34,061 nucleotides of DNA from assembly GCF_003579925.1 (NCBI RefSeq), contig NZ_QUAL01000095.1, positions 1 through 34,061 of the forward strand, given 5' to 3'. How positions within the stretch are numbered: the stretch's first letter is position 1; each line of letters begins with the position of its first letter. Shown one piece after another: positions 1 to 9,246 of the stretch. The DNA comes from Jiangella rhizosphaerae (GTDB lineage: Bacteria; Actinomycetota; Actinomycetes; Jiangellales; Jiangellaceae). Below the pieces are notes generated by a model that ran no database searches, had not been told where the DNA came from, and saw only the letters and a list, made by a program, of their open reading frames with translations. A program made the position numbers and the translations under genes.

Positions 1-113
1 GCGAAGCCGGCGGCGGCGCCGGCGGCGGCCAGCCCGCGCAGCAGGTCGCGGCGGCGGGTGCGGCGAGGCGGCGGGTGTTCGCCGGGCTGCTGCTCCGTGG
101 TCGGCTCGCTCAT
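1..113 (-). CDS. Tat-exported protein, N-terminal fragment (runs off window)
   Basis: Only the first 37 codons are in the window. They read as a twin-arginine signal peptide: a polar, proline-rich start, an arginine cluster RRTRRRDLLRG, then an alanine/glycine-rich hydrophobic stretch (LAAAGAAAGFA). This predicts folded export through the Tat system, typical of cofactor-binding enzymes and many actinobacterial secreted proteins. The ATG overlaps the stop codon of the upstream lipoprotein gene by one base (TGATG), so the two are almost certainly translationally coupled and functionally linked. The mature domain lies outside the window, so no function can be given. Confidence 0.75.
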   Translation of the reverse strand, partial: MSEPTTEQQPGEHPPPRRTRRRDLLRGLAAAGAAAGF

Positions 114-931
114 CAGCCGCTCGCCGTGGTCGTGAGGAACGCGCCGGCGAAGTCCACGCCCGGCGCGTCGGTGAAGTCGACGGCGGTCCAGTCGCCAGTG
201 CCCCCGAGCCTGGCCTCGAGCCGCAGCAGCCGGCCCTCCTCGTCGACCCAGTACCGGACGGTCGCGTCGCTGCCGTCCGCCGCGGTGGTCGCGGTGGCGG
301 GGTCGTAGGCGCGGTCGGCGGTCGGCCCGGCCACGACGTCGACCCGGACGCCGTCGACCTCGTCGGACCGCAGCCACCGCGCGTCGGTCTGCTGCAGCAG
401 CAGCGGGTTGTCGGGGCGGTCGCTGGCGGCCTGGAAGACCAGCGCCAGCATCGCGTGCAGCCGGGACTGCTCGGGCGCCAGCGTCGACGACGTCCACGCG
501 GTGTCGTCGGGCGGTGGGAGCGGCGGGTCGTCGGTGGCCGGCCCGACCGGCGCGTGCGACGTGATCTGCGACAGCGTCCACGCCACGAGCTCGGGGTCGG
601 AGCCGTCCTGGCTGACGTGCGCGTAGCCGACGTGCTGGGCGAAGTCGGCCCAGCCGTCGACGGTGAACGTGCGGCCGTTGTCGACCACCTCGAAGCTCAG
701 TCCGCGGACGCCGTCGGTGTAGTTCGTGTAGCGCATCATCGACAGCCGCTGCGCCTCGTCCCCGGTCAGCGGCCGCGGCCCGTCGCCGGACTCCGACGCG
801 CTCGGCGACGTCCCCGGCTCGTCGTCGCCCGAGCACGCCGTCAGGGCGAGGACGGCGATCGCGGCGAGCGCGGCGGCGCGCCCGAACCGGCGTGCGGGCG
901 GGCCGGCGCGGTGGTGGCCGGTGGTGGTCAT
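113..931 (-). CDS. Secreted lipoprotein, family not recognised
   Basis: A 272-residue protein with a classical lipoprotein signal: basic N-terminus, hydrophobic stretch AALAAIAVLALTAC and a lipobox ending at Cys33, followed by an S/D/E/P-rich linker (about residues 34-55). It should be lipid-anchored on the outer face of the membrane. The rest is soluble, with a C-terminal strand-rich part (YWVDEEGRLLRLEARL) reminiscent of LolA/LprG-like actinobacterial lipoproteins. That resemblance is weak and is an inference. The ATG at 931 was chosen because it puts the lipobox at the usual distance; the longer open frame upstream overlaps the divergent surface-protein gene and is not coding-like. It is coupled to the downstream Tat-protein gene by a TGATG overlap. 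Confidence 0.8.
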   Translation of the reverse strand: MTTTGHHRAGPPARRFGRAAALAAIAVLALTACSGDDEPGTSPSASESGDGPRPLTGDEAQRLSMMRYTNYTDGVRGLSFEVVDNGRTFTVDGWADFAQHVGYAHVSQDGSDPELVAWTLSQITSHAPVGPATDDPPLPPPDDTAWTSSTLAPEQSRLHAMLALVFQAASDRPDNPLLLQQTDARWLRSDEVDGVRVDVVAGPTADRAYDPATATTAADGSDATVRYWVDEEGRLLRLEARLGGTGDWTAVDFTDAPGVDFAGAFLTTTASG

Positions 932-1008
932 GCCGCCGAGTGTAAGCACGGGCGCGATGCGCTCACCTGGCATTTCGGACACCGCGAGCGCAAAGTTCCG
1001 ATCCAAAA

Positions 1009-1024
1009 CGTGATCTGCGTCACA
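1009..1024. promoter_or_regulatory. CRP/GlxR-type binding site
   Basis: The sequence CGTGATCTGCGTCACA has perfect GTGA-N6-TCAC half sites and differs from the TGTGA-N6-TCACA consensus of CRP-family regulators at one outer base. It lies in the 216-bp region between the divergent lipoprotein and surface-protein genes, 78 bp from the first start and 124 bp from the second, so it could act on either or both. Identity of the binding protein is inferred. Confidence 0.6.
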
Positions 1025-1147
1025 GCGCGTGCTGATCGCCATGCGAACCGACTCTTCATGGTCGGCGCCTTCGTGTACCCCGACCCCGGGGCGGCCCGGT
1101 GGCGCCAGGACGTGCAGCGCAGTTGTACGACAGCAACGGAGGACCCT

Positions 1148-4100
1148 GTGAGAGCGCTCCAGGAACGAGGCCGCGGCCGGCCATCCCACCATCGCCCGAC
1201 ACGAGCCCGCGCAGCGGTGGGAACGCTCGCCGCGCTGGGCGTCGTGGGCTCCGTCCTCGGCGCCGCCGGCGCGTCGACGCTGCCGGCCGAGGCCGCCGTC
1301 GGCGACCCGATCACCGGCACCATCTGGCAGGACTACGACTCCGACGGCATGTACGACACCTTCGAGGCGTCCGGTCTGCTGGAGGGCATCGAGGTCTACG
1401 CCTACGACGCCGCCGGCAACGTCGCCGGTCCGGCCATCACCGACGCGAGCGGCAACTATTCGCTGCCGGTGACCAGCGACGCCGGCCCGTGGCGGGTCGA
1501 GGCGAACGTGCCCGACACCCCGGAGTGGGAGGAGTGGCGCGACTCCGTCGTCGGCCGCGCGGCCGGCCAGAGCAACGGCACCACCGTCCAGTTCATCGAC
1601 ACGGTCCCGGCCTCTGACATCGACTTCTCCTTCCAGGTGCCGGGCGCCTTCATGGAGAACAACCCGTACGTCTTCCTGCCGGCGTTCCGGTTCGGCGCCA
1701 GCGACGGCGCCCAGGGCGGCCTGTTCGGCGGTGCGGCGCACGAGTACGAGGCGGTCAGCCCGAACACCAACACCGCGGTCCCGCTCAGCATGCAGGTGCC
1801 CTTCAATCAGATCGGCACCACCTACGGGACCGCGTGGCAGCGGGCCGAGGAGCCCGGCGGCACCGGGACCGTGTTCGCCTCGGCGTACGTCCGGCGGCAC
1901 ACCGGCATGGGCCCGGGCGGTGTCGACGCGATCTACCGGATCACCCCGGATGGTGGGACGCCGTCGTCGCCGACCGCCAGCGGTGACGTCTTCGTGAATC
2001 TCTCCGACTACGGCATCGACGTCGGCTCCGACTCCGACCCCGGCGCGGTCGCGGGCGACCCGAACGGGCTGCGCCCCGCGCTCACCCTGGAGAACCCCGT
2101 CTACGACTGGGGCACCGACGCTCAGGCGTGGGACCGGGTCGGTCGTGAGGGTCTGGGCGCGATGGAGATCTCCAACGACCAGGAGTCGCTGTTCGTCGTG
2201 AACCTGCACAACCGGTCGTTGGTCGAGATCGGCATCAGCCGGGACGGCACGCAGGTGACTGACGTGACCGAGCACGAGCTGGACCAATATTTCCCGGACA
2301 GCAGCGACCTGCGTCCGCACGGCATCTCGGCGAACCCGCTGACCAACGAGATGTACCTGACGGTCACGAACACGGCGGAGTCGACCCAGAACCGGGCCGA
2401 CCTGCACGCCTACGTGTACTCGTTCGATCCGGCCGACCCGACGAACCTGACCCAGGTGCTGGACTTCCCGCTCGGCTACACCCGCGGCCTGTTCGCGAAC
2501 CAGTTCAGCGCGGACTACCAGCCGTGGAACACCAACCCGGCGTTCTGGCTGCAGTTCGGGCAGCCGGCCGCGCTGCCGTACAGCTTCGTCATGAACACGG
2601 CGGTGCCGATCGTCGCCGACGCGCGCTACCTGCACGGCGACCTGATCGTGGGCATCCGGGACCTGGGCGGTGACCTGTTCGGCGGGCAGTCCGCTCTGGC
2701 TCCGGGTGACCCTCGGCTAGTGGCCGAACGGTCGCTGGGTGGTGAGCTGCTCAAGGCGGGCTCCAACGGCGACGGCACGTGGTCGATCGAGCAGAACGGC
2801 GTGGTCAACGGCGTGCAGGGCGCGTTCGCGAACGGTGTGACACTGAACGGGCCGAACGGCCAACAGGGCAAGTTCTTCATGGACACCTGGGTCAACGGCG
2901 TCGAACACCTGGGCGCCACGCTGGTCATCCAGAGCCGCGACGACGGCGTCATGGAGACCGGCATCCATGTGGCCGAGGGCTCCTATCAGGTGGGTACACG
3001 GCGGTTCGAGCAGAACACCGGCTCGGTCGTCGATCCGCGTGGTGCGGCCGTCATGACCGACATGAACATCGGCATCAACGCGACGATGAAGGGCAACGGC
3101 GTCGGCGAGCTGACCGCGATGGCGTCGGCGGCGCCGATCGAGATCGGCAACTACGTCTGGTACGACATCGACAACGACGGTGTGCAGGATCCGGACGAGC
3201 CGGTGGTCGAGGGCGCGACGGTCAACCTGTACGAGGTGGACGAGAACGGCAACCGCACGCTCGTCTCGACCACGACGACGGACGCGAACGGCGAGTACTA
3301 CTTCTCGTCCAACGATCAGAACTACCAGTTGAAGACGCACACCGACTACGTGGTGGGCGTGGACAACCCGGCCGACTACGAACCCGGCGGGCCGCTGGAG
3401 AACTGGTACCCGACGGTCCCCGACACCGGCGACCCGAACTCCGTCGACCCGGACCGGAACGACTCCGACGGCATCGTGGAGACCACACCGGACGGGGACT
3501 TCCCGTACGCCGCCATCACCACCGGCGGTCCGGGGGAGAACGACCACACGATCGACTTCGGCTACTCGAACATCGACTACGAGTTCGACAAGCGGACGGT
3601 GTCCGGTCCGACGGAGTCCCCGGACGACGACGGCACATGGACGGTCGTCTACGAGCTGGTCGCCGAGAACACCGGGATGATCCCGGGGGCGTATCTGCTC
3701 ACCGACGACCTGACCGGGTACGGCGACGGCGTCGAGGTGGTCGACACCCAGGTCGTCAGCGGTCCGCCCGAAGCGGCTGGCTTGCTGAACCCGAACTGGG
3801 ACGGCACGACCGACCTGAACGTCGTGACCGGCGAGGTGCCGATTGCGCCGCAGTCGACGGTGGAGAACGGCACCGAGCACGTCTACACGCTCGAGGTCAC
3901 CGTCCGGCTCACCACCGACCCGGACACCGGTGAGGTGACGGCGCTGCCGGAGAACCTGGCGTGCACCGACGGCCAGCAGGCCGGCGACGCGACGACCGGG
4001 CTGTTCAACCACGCCACGATGTCCCCCGACAACCACGAGGACCTCACCGACGACGAGTGCGGCGACCTTCCGATCGTCACGCTCGACAAGACCGTCGTGA

Positions 4101-6634
4101 CCGAGCCGCACGTGGTGGACCGGGAGAACCAGCCCGGCGTCTGGGAGATCACCTACGGTCTCACCGTCACCAACGAGTCCGAGGTGCCGACCGACTACGA
4201 CCTCGAGGACGCGCTGCGCTTCGGCACGGGCATCGAGATCGTCGACGGCTCGGTCGTCGCGGCGAACACCGTCCCGGGCAGCATCACGACCCGGCCGGAG
4301 TACGACGGCGTGACCGACCTGCTGATCGTCGAGGACGAGCCGATCGGCGCGTTGGAATCACACGAGTACACCGTCACCGTGCAGTTCACGGTGAACCTGC
4401 CCAACCCGCCCGCCCAGCCCGACCCGTCGGACTGCACGCTGGCCGGCGGCGAGGGTGAGGACGGCACCGGGCTGTACAACGACGCGAACTCGTCGTTCAA
4501 CTCCTACCCCGACACCGACACCGAGTGCCGTGAGGTCGGCCAGCCGACCCACACGAAGTCGCTGATCTCGGCCGAGCCGATCGGGAACGGCCAGTGGCAG
4601 ATCGTGTACGGCATCGACGTGGTCAACAAGGGCGTCCAGGCGACCTGGTACGACCTGGAGGACGAGCTGCACTTCTCCGACCAGGTGACCATCGTCACCG
4701 CCGACGTCACCGCGTCGCCGGCCGAGGCGACGCTGTTCGACCCGCCGTGGAACGGGCAGGACCAGCTGGTCATCGCCGAGCAGGTGCCGATCCTGGGCAC
4801 CGACGACGACGGCTACGCGCCGCAGCACTACGAGCTGACGGTGATCGCCGAGGCGCCACTGCAGTTCGAGATCGGCGAGGGCGGCGCCGACCCGACGGCG
4901 TGCCCGGCCGAGGGTGAGGACCCGACGGCCGACACGGCGTTCAACAACACCTCGACGCTGACCGACGAGGCCGGCCTCGAGGAGGACGACCAGGCCTGCG
5001 CGCCGCTGCCGTCCATCGACATCGAGAAGACGATCAGCAGCGGGCCGACCGCCAACGGCGACGGCACCTGGACGATCACCTACGACCTGGTGGCCAGCAA
5101 CACCGGCCAGGGTGACGGCGACTACGACATCTCCGACCGCCTGCGCTACGGCGAGGGCATCGTGGTCGAGGACGCCCAGGTGATCACCACGCCCGACGGC
5201 GTCACCGCGCTGGACACCTGGACCGGCCAGGGCCCGGACGGCGACCCCGTCAACGTCATCGCCACCGACGTGCCCCTGTCCGCGGGCGGGGTGCACACCT
5301 ACCAGGTGCAGGTGGTGTTCTCCCTCGACGAGGACACCCTCACCGAGGAGTCCATGGCCTGCCCGGAACCGGACTCCGGCGAGAACGGCGGGCTGGCCAA
5401 CAGCACCGGAATCGAGCACAACGACCTCACCGACGACGACGAGGCCTGCCTCTCGCTCGGTGAGCCGGACCTCGACAAGGAGCTGGTGTCCGCCGAGCCG
5501 GTCGGTGACGGGCAGTGGCAGGTCGTCTACACCCTCACGGTGAACAACCTGCTCCCGGGCGAGACCACCTACGACCTCGAGGACGAGCTGCTCTTCGGCG
5601 ACACCGTCGAGGTCGACTACGCCGAGGTCACCGACTACCCCGACGGGGTGGACGTGAACGAGGACTGGGACGGTCTCGAGGACACCCTCATCGCCGAGGA
5701 CGTCCCGTTGGCGGGGATGAACGACGAGGCCTACGCGCCGCACGTCTACACCATCACCGTGGTCGCCGACGTCCCGCCGGCCTTCGAGGTCGACGAGGAC
5801 GGCAACACTCAGGCCGCGTGCCAGGGCGAGCCGGGCGACAACTGGGAGAACGGCGGTCTGAACAACGGCGCCACCCTCACCACCGAGGGCGGCGACGAGA
5901 TCACCGACACCGACTGCGCGGACCTGCCGTCGATCCACCTGGACAAGACCATCGCGTCCGGGCCCACCTCGACCGGCACCAACGCGTACACCATCACCTA
6001 CGAGCTGGAGGTCACCAACGACGGCGCCGCCGCCGGGGACTACGTCCTGTCCGACCAGCTCAACTATGGCGCCGGCATCGACATCGTCGACGTCACGGCG
6101 GCGAACACCGAGCCCGGCGACGTCCCGGTGCTGGACACGTTCACCGGCCAGGGCGCCGAGCCCGACGCGCCGGAGAACGCCATCACCGGCGAGGTCTCCA
6201 TCGACGTCGACACCACGCACACCTACGAGGTGACGGTGGCCGTGACGGTCGACCCGGCGACGGCGACCGCCGAGTCGGTCCAGTGCCCGGAGGACCCGGG
6301 CGAGGGCGACACCGGTGGGCTGCTCAACCTGGGCCTGGTCGACCACAACGATCACGAGCTCGAGGCCGACGCCTGCGCTCCGGTCGACCCGCCGACCCCG
6401 CCGGACACCCCCGGCGGCGACGACGGTGACGACACCGGCAACGACGGCGGCAACGACAACGGTGGGAACGACGGCGGCAATGGTGGCGGGAACGACGGTG
6501 GCGACGACGACCTCGCCGACACCGGCAGCACCTCCACCCCGCTGCTGCTCGCCGGCGCCCTGCTCCTCCTCGCCGGCGCCACAGCCCTCATCGCCACCCG
6601 CCGCCACACCCGGACGGGAGGCCTGACCAGCTGA
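1148..6634 (+). CDS. Large LAxTG wall-anchored repeat surface protein with SdrD-B-type domains
   Basis: This encodes 1,828 residues. The GTG start has a GGAGGA ribosome site (1138-1143) and is followed by an Arg-rich N-terminus and hydrophobic segment (about residues 22-42) ending in an AxA-like signal peptidase site near residue 49. An SdrD-B-like domain follows (about 55-130, TGTIWQDYDSDGMYDTFEASG type), then an unassigned ~500-residue region (about 140-650) whose pattern could be a propeller. A second SdrD-B domain (about 665-800, IGNYVWYDIDNDGVQD type) and six DUF11-like repeats (about 810-1745) come next, each with a late cysteine pair. A Gly/Asn/Asp linker leads to LADTG (1789-1793), a hydrophobic segment and a basic tail. 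The tail is a sortase signal; LAxTG is the form associated with class E sortases in actinomycetes. Expected location is the cell wall, with a role in adhesion or surface structure (inference). No sortase gene is in the window. Confidence 0.88.
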   Translation: MRALQERGRGRPSHHRPTRARAAVGTLAALGVVGSVLGAAGASTLPAEAAVGDPITGTIWQDYDSDGMYDTFEASGLLEGIEVYAYDAAGNVAGPAITDASGNYSLPVTSDAGPWRVEANVPDTPEWEEWRDSVVGRAAGQSNGTTVQFIDTVPASDIDFSFQVPGAFMENNPYVFLPAFRFGASDGAQGGLFGGAAHEYEAVSPNTNTAVPLSMQVPFNQIGTTYGTAWQRAEEPGGTGTVFASAYVRRHTGMGPGGVDAIYRITPDGGTPSSPTASGDVFVNLSDYGIDVGSDSDPGAVAGDPNGLRPALTLENPVYDWGTDAQAWDRVGREGLGAMEISNDQESLFVVNLHNRSLVEIGISRDGTQVTDVTEHELDQYFPDSSDLRPHGISANPLTNEMYLTVTNTAESTQNRADLHAYVYSFDPADPTNLTQVLDFPLGYTRGLFANQFSADYQPWNTNPAFWLQFGQPAALPYSFVMNTAVPIVADARYLHGDLIVGIRDLGGDLFGGQSALAPGDPRLVAERSLGGELLKAGSNGDGTWSIEQNGVVNGVQGAFANGVTLNGPNGQQGKFFMDTWVNGVEHLGATLVIQSRDDGVMETGIHVAEGSYQVGTRRFEQNTGSVVDPRGAAVMTDMNIGINATMKGNGVGELTAMASAAPIEIGNYVWYDIDNDGVQDPDEPVVEGATVNLYEVDENGNRTLVSTTTTDANGEYYFSSNDQNYQLKTHTDYVVGVDNPADYEPGGPLENWYPTVPDTGDPNSVDPDRNDSDGIVETTPDGDFPYAAITTGGPGENDHTIDFGYSNIDYEFDKRTVSGPTESPDDDGTWTVVYELVAENTGMIPGAYLLTDDLTGYGDGVEVVDTQVVSGPPEAAGLLNPNWDGTTDLNVVTGEVPIAPQSTVENGTEHVYTLEVTVRLTTDPDTGEVTALPENLACTDGQQAGDATTGLFNHATMSPDNHEDLTDDECGDLPIVTLDKTVVTEPHVVDRENQPGVWEITYGLTVTNESEVPTDYDLEDALRFGTGIEIVDGSVVAANTVPGSITTRPEYDGVTDLLIVEDEPIGALESHEYTVTVQFTVNLPNPPAQPDPSDCTLAGGEGEDGTGLYNDANSSFNSYPDTDTECREVGQPTHTKSLISAEPIGNGQWQIVYGIDVVNKGVQATWYDLEDELHFSDQVTIVTADVTASPAEATLFDPPWNGQDQLVIAEQVPILGTDDDGYAPQHYELTVIAEAPLQFEIGEGGADPTACPAEGEDPTADTAFNNTSTLTDEAGLEEDDQACAPLPSIDIEKTISSGPTANGDGTWTITYDLVASNTGQGDGDYDISDRLRYGEGIVVEDAQVITTPDGVTALDTWTGQGPDGDPVNVIATDVPLSAGGVHTYQVQVVFSLDEDTLTEESMACPEPDSGENGGLANSTGIEHNDLTDDDEACLSLGEPDLDKELVSAEPVGDGQWQVVYTLTVNNLLPGETTYDLEDELLFGDTVEVDYAEVTDYPDGVDVNEDWDGLEDTLIAEDVPLAGMNDEAYAPHVYTITVVADVPPAFEVDEDGNTQAACQGEPGDNWENGGLNNGATLTTEGGDEITDTDCADLPSIHLDKTIASGPTSTGTNAYTITYELEVTNDGAAAGDYVLSDQLNYGAGIDIVDVTAANTEPGDVPVLDTFTGQGAEPDAPENAITGEVSIDVDTTHTYEVTVAVTVDPATATAESVQCPEDPGEGDTGGLLNLGLVDHNDHELEADACAPVDPPTPPDTPGGDDGDDTGNDGGNDNGGNDGGNGGGNDGGDDDLADTGSTSTPLLLAGALLLLAGATALIATRRHTRTGGLTS
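6413..6511 (+). repeat. Gly/Asn/Asp-rich low-complexity linker coding repeat
   Basis: Imperfect short repeats of GGC/GAC/AAC-type codons encode a Gly-Asp-Asn linker just before the LADTG anchor. Such tracts act as flexible wall-spanning spacers in wall-anchored proteins and often vary in length between strains by slippage. The length variation is an expectation, not observed here. Confidence 0.6.
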
Positions 6635-6645
6635 CCTGACCCGCC

Positions 6646-6685
6646 AAGGGCCCGGCCACCGCCACCACGCGGCGGCCGGGCCCTT
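6646..6685. terminator. Hairpin terminator between convergent genes
   Basis: Perfect 12-bp inverted repeat AAGGGCCCGGCC / GGCCGGGCCCTT (6646-6657 and 6674-6685) with a 16-nt loop, starting 12 bp after the surface-protein stop and facing the end of the leftward LuxR gene. The arms end in AA/TT only, with no long U tract, so this is the strong-stem type common in high-GC actinomycetes. It may serve both directions. Confidence 0.7.
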
Positions 6686-6738
6686 CGCACACCCACCCAA
6701 CAGTGCGGTGGGGCGGCGTCCCCATCGACCGGCGGGTG

Positions 6739-9246
6739 TCAGTGGACGGGCGGCAGGATCGCCAGCGCCCGGGCCACCGTGACGGCCTCGTAGCGGTCGG
6801 CCGCGCCGAGCTTGCGGTACAGCGACCGGGCCGTCGTCTTCAGCGTGTTGCCGGAGATGTACATCGACTTGGCGATCTCGCTGAGGGTGGCCGGGCCGTC
6901 CAGCGACAGCAGCACCTCGGTCTCGCGCTCGGACAGCGCGGGCGTGCCGGTGGTGTTGGCCCGGTGCAGTGCGGCCAGCTCGACGGGCAGCGTGCTCAGC
7001 GGGCCCGACGACGGCAGCGGCAGGTCGCCACCGACGATGGCCGTCCGCAGCGCCGGAGCCAGCAGCAGCTGCCTCCGGACGCCGGTGCGCTCGACCAGCG
7101 CGAGCAGCTGGTGGACGTCGCCGTCGGTGGTGACGCCGCGTTGCAGGGCGCACTCGACGTGCAGGGCGTAGACATCGGCTCGGACGGTCAGCGGGACGGC
7201 GCCGAGGTCGCCGAGCGCCGCGAGCTCGCGGCTCGCCGCCAGCGGGTCACCGGCGGCCAGCAGGGCCCGGGCCTGGGCGACGGCGAGCAGTGCGGCGTGT
7301 CCGGGCGGCGCGATCGCGCTCTCCAGCACGTCGGACGCGGCCTTCGGGTCGTCGCGGGCCAGCAGCGCATGTGCCCGGGCGATGGTCGCGAGCAGCCGGT
7401 TGAGCGGCAGCCGGTTGGTCTCGTAGTCGTCGCCGGTGAGCAGCTCGGCGTGCCCGGCGGCCGTGCGGTCGCCGGTCAGCAGCGCGAGCACCGACCACAC
7501 CAGGGCCAGCCGGCCGGCCGGCGGAACGGCGTCGCGGTCGACCCGGCGCTGAGCTCGGTGGAGGCGCTCGGCCACTCCCGCGGTGCGCCCGTACTCGAGG
7601 TCGAGCGCGCCGCGGGTGAGGTGCACGTGGTCGGTGAACTGGTTGTCGGACCAGCCGTTCCGCCGGGCGATCTCCGCCGCCGACCGCGACTGCCGGGTCG
7701 CGCCGGCGAGGTCGCCGCGCAGGAACGACGTGTACGAGCGCAGCGCCTCGCTGTTCGCCTCGTGCCAGGCGATGCCGTGGTGCCGGGCATGGGTGGCGGT
7801 GTGGCCGAGGATGCGCTCGGCGGCGTCGAGGTCGCCGCCGGCCAGCCGGTTGGCGCCGGTCTGCCAGTCGAAGTAGACGACGCGGTCGAGGTGCTCGCGC
7901 CGCTGCTCGTCGGTCGCGGCGTCGATCAGCGCCCGGCCGTTCCGCTCGACGGCGAGCGCGGCCGCGGCGTCGCCGCGAGCGCGGGCCAGCACCATCTGGA
8001 AGCACCTGATGGTGAGCAGCGTGCCGCTCAGCGTGTGCTGGTCGACCAGCCGGTCGGCCTGTGCCACCCGGCGGGCGAAGGTGTCGAGGTCGGGCGGCGG
8101 CGCGACGGCGGAGATGGCCGCCAGCAGCAACAACACCGGATCGGCGGCGACGACGTCGTCGGGCAGCGTGTTGACCGCCGGCAGCAGGTCGTCGAACTGG
8201 CCGCGGGCGACGGCCGGCTCCCAGCTGGCCCGCACCACGCTGCCGGCGGTCGCCTTGTCCAGCGTGGAGTCGACCACCAGCGGCAGCGCGTCGGTGGTGC
8301 GGCCGCGGGCGACCAGCAGCCGCACCGCGCGGGTCACCAGCTCGGTGCGCCGGCCCGGCTGCTCCAGGTCCAGCTGGTCGAGCAGGCAGCGGCGGACCGG
8401 CAGCGGGAGCCGCCAGTGGCCGTCGTCGGAGGCGGGGACCAGCCGGCCGGCCGTCGCCCACCGGTCGATCAGCGTCGCCGCGTAGGCCGGCACCGCCTGG
8501 TCCTCCAGCAGCAGTGCCAGCACGGTCGCGTCGAACCGCGGCGCGGCCGCCGCGTCGGTGAGCAGGGCGCGGTCCGCGGGGCCGAGGTCGCCCAGGACCT
8601 CGATGCGGACGAAGCGGTCGATGAGGTCGTGCAGCTTGCGCTCGGACAGCGTCGCGTCCGGCCGGCGGGTCCGCAGCCACGCGACCACCAGCGCCGGCCA
8701 GCCGTCCGCCGTCTGCTCCAGCTCCGCGACGTCGTCGGCGGTCAGTGCGACGCGGAACCGGGTGGCCAGCTGCTGGACCTCGGAGGCGTCGAACAGCAGG
8801 TCCGGCAGCCCCACGAGCTGGATGGTGCCGTCGAGCAGCCGGTCGGCCGTCACCCAGCCGGGCAGCGTCCGCGTGCTCAGCAGCAGCCGGGTGTCGTGAT
8901 CGCGGACCGACCGCAGCGCGGCCCGCACGCCCTCGCCGTCGGGCCGGACGACGTCGTCGAGCAGGATCGCCGGCGGGTCGGCGGCGTCATCGGCGACCGC
9001 GTGGGCCAGGATCTCGTCGACGACGGCGCCGAGCTCGTCGCCGGCCCTCGGATCGACGCGCGCCACCCGGCCGGGACCGAGCCGGCGGGCGACATCGTCG
9101 AGCAGCATCGACTTGCCCAGCCCGGGCGGGCCCTGGACGACGACGATGGGTGCCGCGTCGGACCTGGTCAGCGGCTCGCTGAGGCGCGGGCGGGACAGAA
9201 CGGGGCGTGGTCCGGCCCGCCGGCGGTCACCCTCGGCACCCTGCAT
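6739..9246 (-). CDS. LAL/MalT-type LuxR family transcriptional regulator
   Basis: An 835-residue protein with the layout of large ATP-binding LuxR regulators: an N-terminal P-loop (GPPGLGKS, residues 39-46), a Walker B-like PAILLDDVV near residue 90, a long helical TPR-like middle, and a C-terminal LuxR helix-turn-helix (about 771-835, beginning LSERETEVLL and including the helix around NTLKTTARSLYRKLG). ATP and ligand binding are expected to control DNA binding. The ATG at 9246 is preceded by GGGGGGAG eight bases upstream. A TAAGAT -10-like hexamer (9281-9286, leftward) lies at a suitable distance. It is divergent from a second regulator of the same class, so the pair may cross-regulate. The 909-residue open frame opposite it is a GC-skew shadow. 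Confidence 0.88.
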   Translation of the reverse strand: MQGAEGDRRRAGPRPVLSRPRLSEPLTRSDAAPIVVVQGPPGLGKSMLLDDVARRLGPGRVARVDPRAGDELGAVVDEILAHAVADDAADPPAILLDDVVRPDGEGVRAALRSVRDHDTRLLLSTRTLPGWVTADRLLDGTIQLVGLPDLLFDASEVQQLATRFRVALTADDVAELEQTADGWPALVVAWLRTRRPDATLSERKLHDLIDRFVRIEVLGDLGPADRALLTDAAAAPRFDATVLALLLEDQAVPAYAATLIDRWATAGRLVPASDDGHWRLPLPVRRCLLDQLDLEQPGRRTELVTRAVRLLVARGRTTDALPLVVDSTLDKATAGSVVRASWEPAVARGQFDDLLPAVNTLPDDVVAADPVLLLLAAISAVAPPPDLDTFARRVAQADRLVDQHTLSGTLLTIRCFQMVLARARGDAAAALAVERNGRALIDAATDEQRREHLDRVVYFDWQTGANRLAGGDLDAAERILGHTATHARHHGIAWHEANSEALRSYTSFLRGDLAGATRQSRSAAEIARRNGWSDNQFTDHVHLTRGALDLEYGRTAGVAERLHRAQRRVDRDAVPPAGRLALVWSVLALLTGDRTAAGHAELLTGDDYETNRLPLNRLLATIARAHALLARDDPKAASDVLESAIAPPGHAALLAVAQARALLAAGDPLAASRELAALGDLGAVPLTVRADVYALHVECALQRGVTTDGDVHQLLALVERTGVRRQLLLAPALRTAIVGGDLPLPSSGPLSTLPVELAALHRANTTGTPALSERETEVLLSLDGPATLSEIAKSMYISGNTLKTTARSLYRKLGAADRYEAVTVARALAILPPVH

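Noticed and set aside
932-2635. Extension of the lipoprotein open frame into an 840-residue leftward protein
   Set aside because: The part beyond 931 lies antisense to the surface-protein gene and has no recognisable domain; the lipobox sets the start at 931.
3577-6390. Repeated DNA of the surface gene as a CRISPR-like or satellite array
   Set aside because: The ~465-bp repeats are in-frame protein modules, diverged at DNA level, with no short repeat-spacer pattern.
4358-7153. 931-residue minus-strand frame under the surface-protein repeats
   Set aside because: It mirrors the repeated plus-strand gene and spans two real genes, so it is a high-GC shadow.
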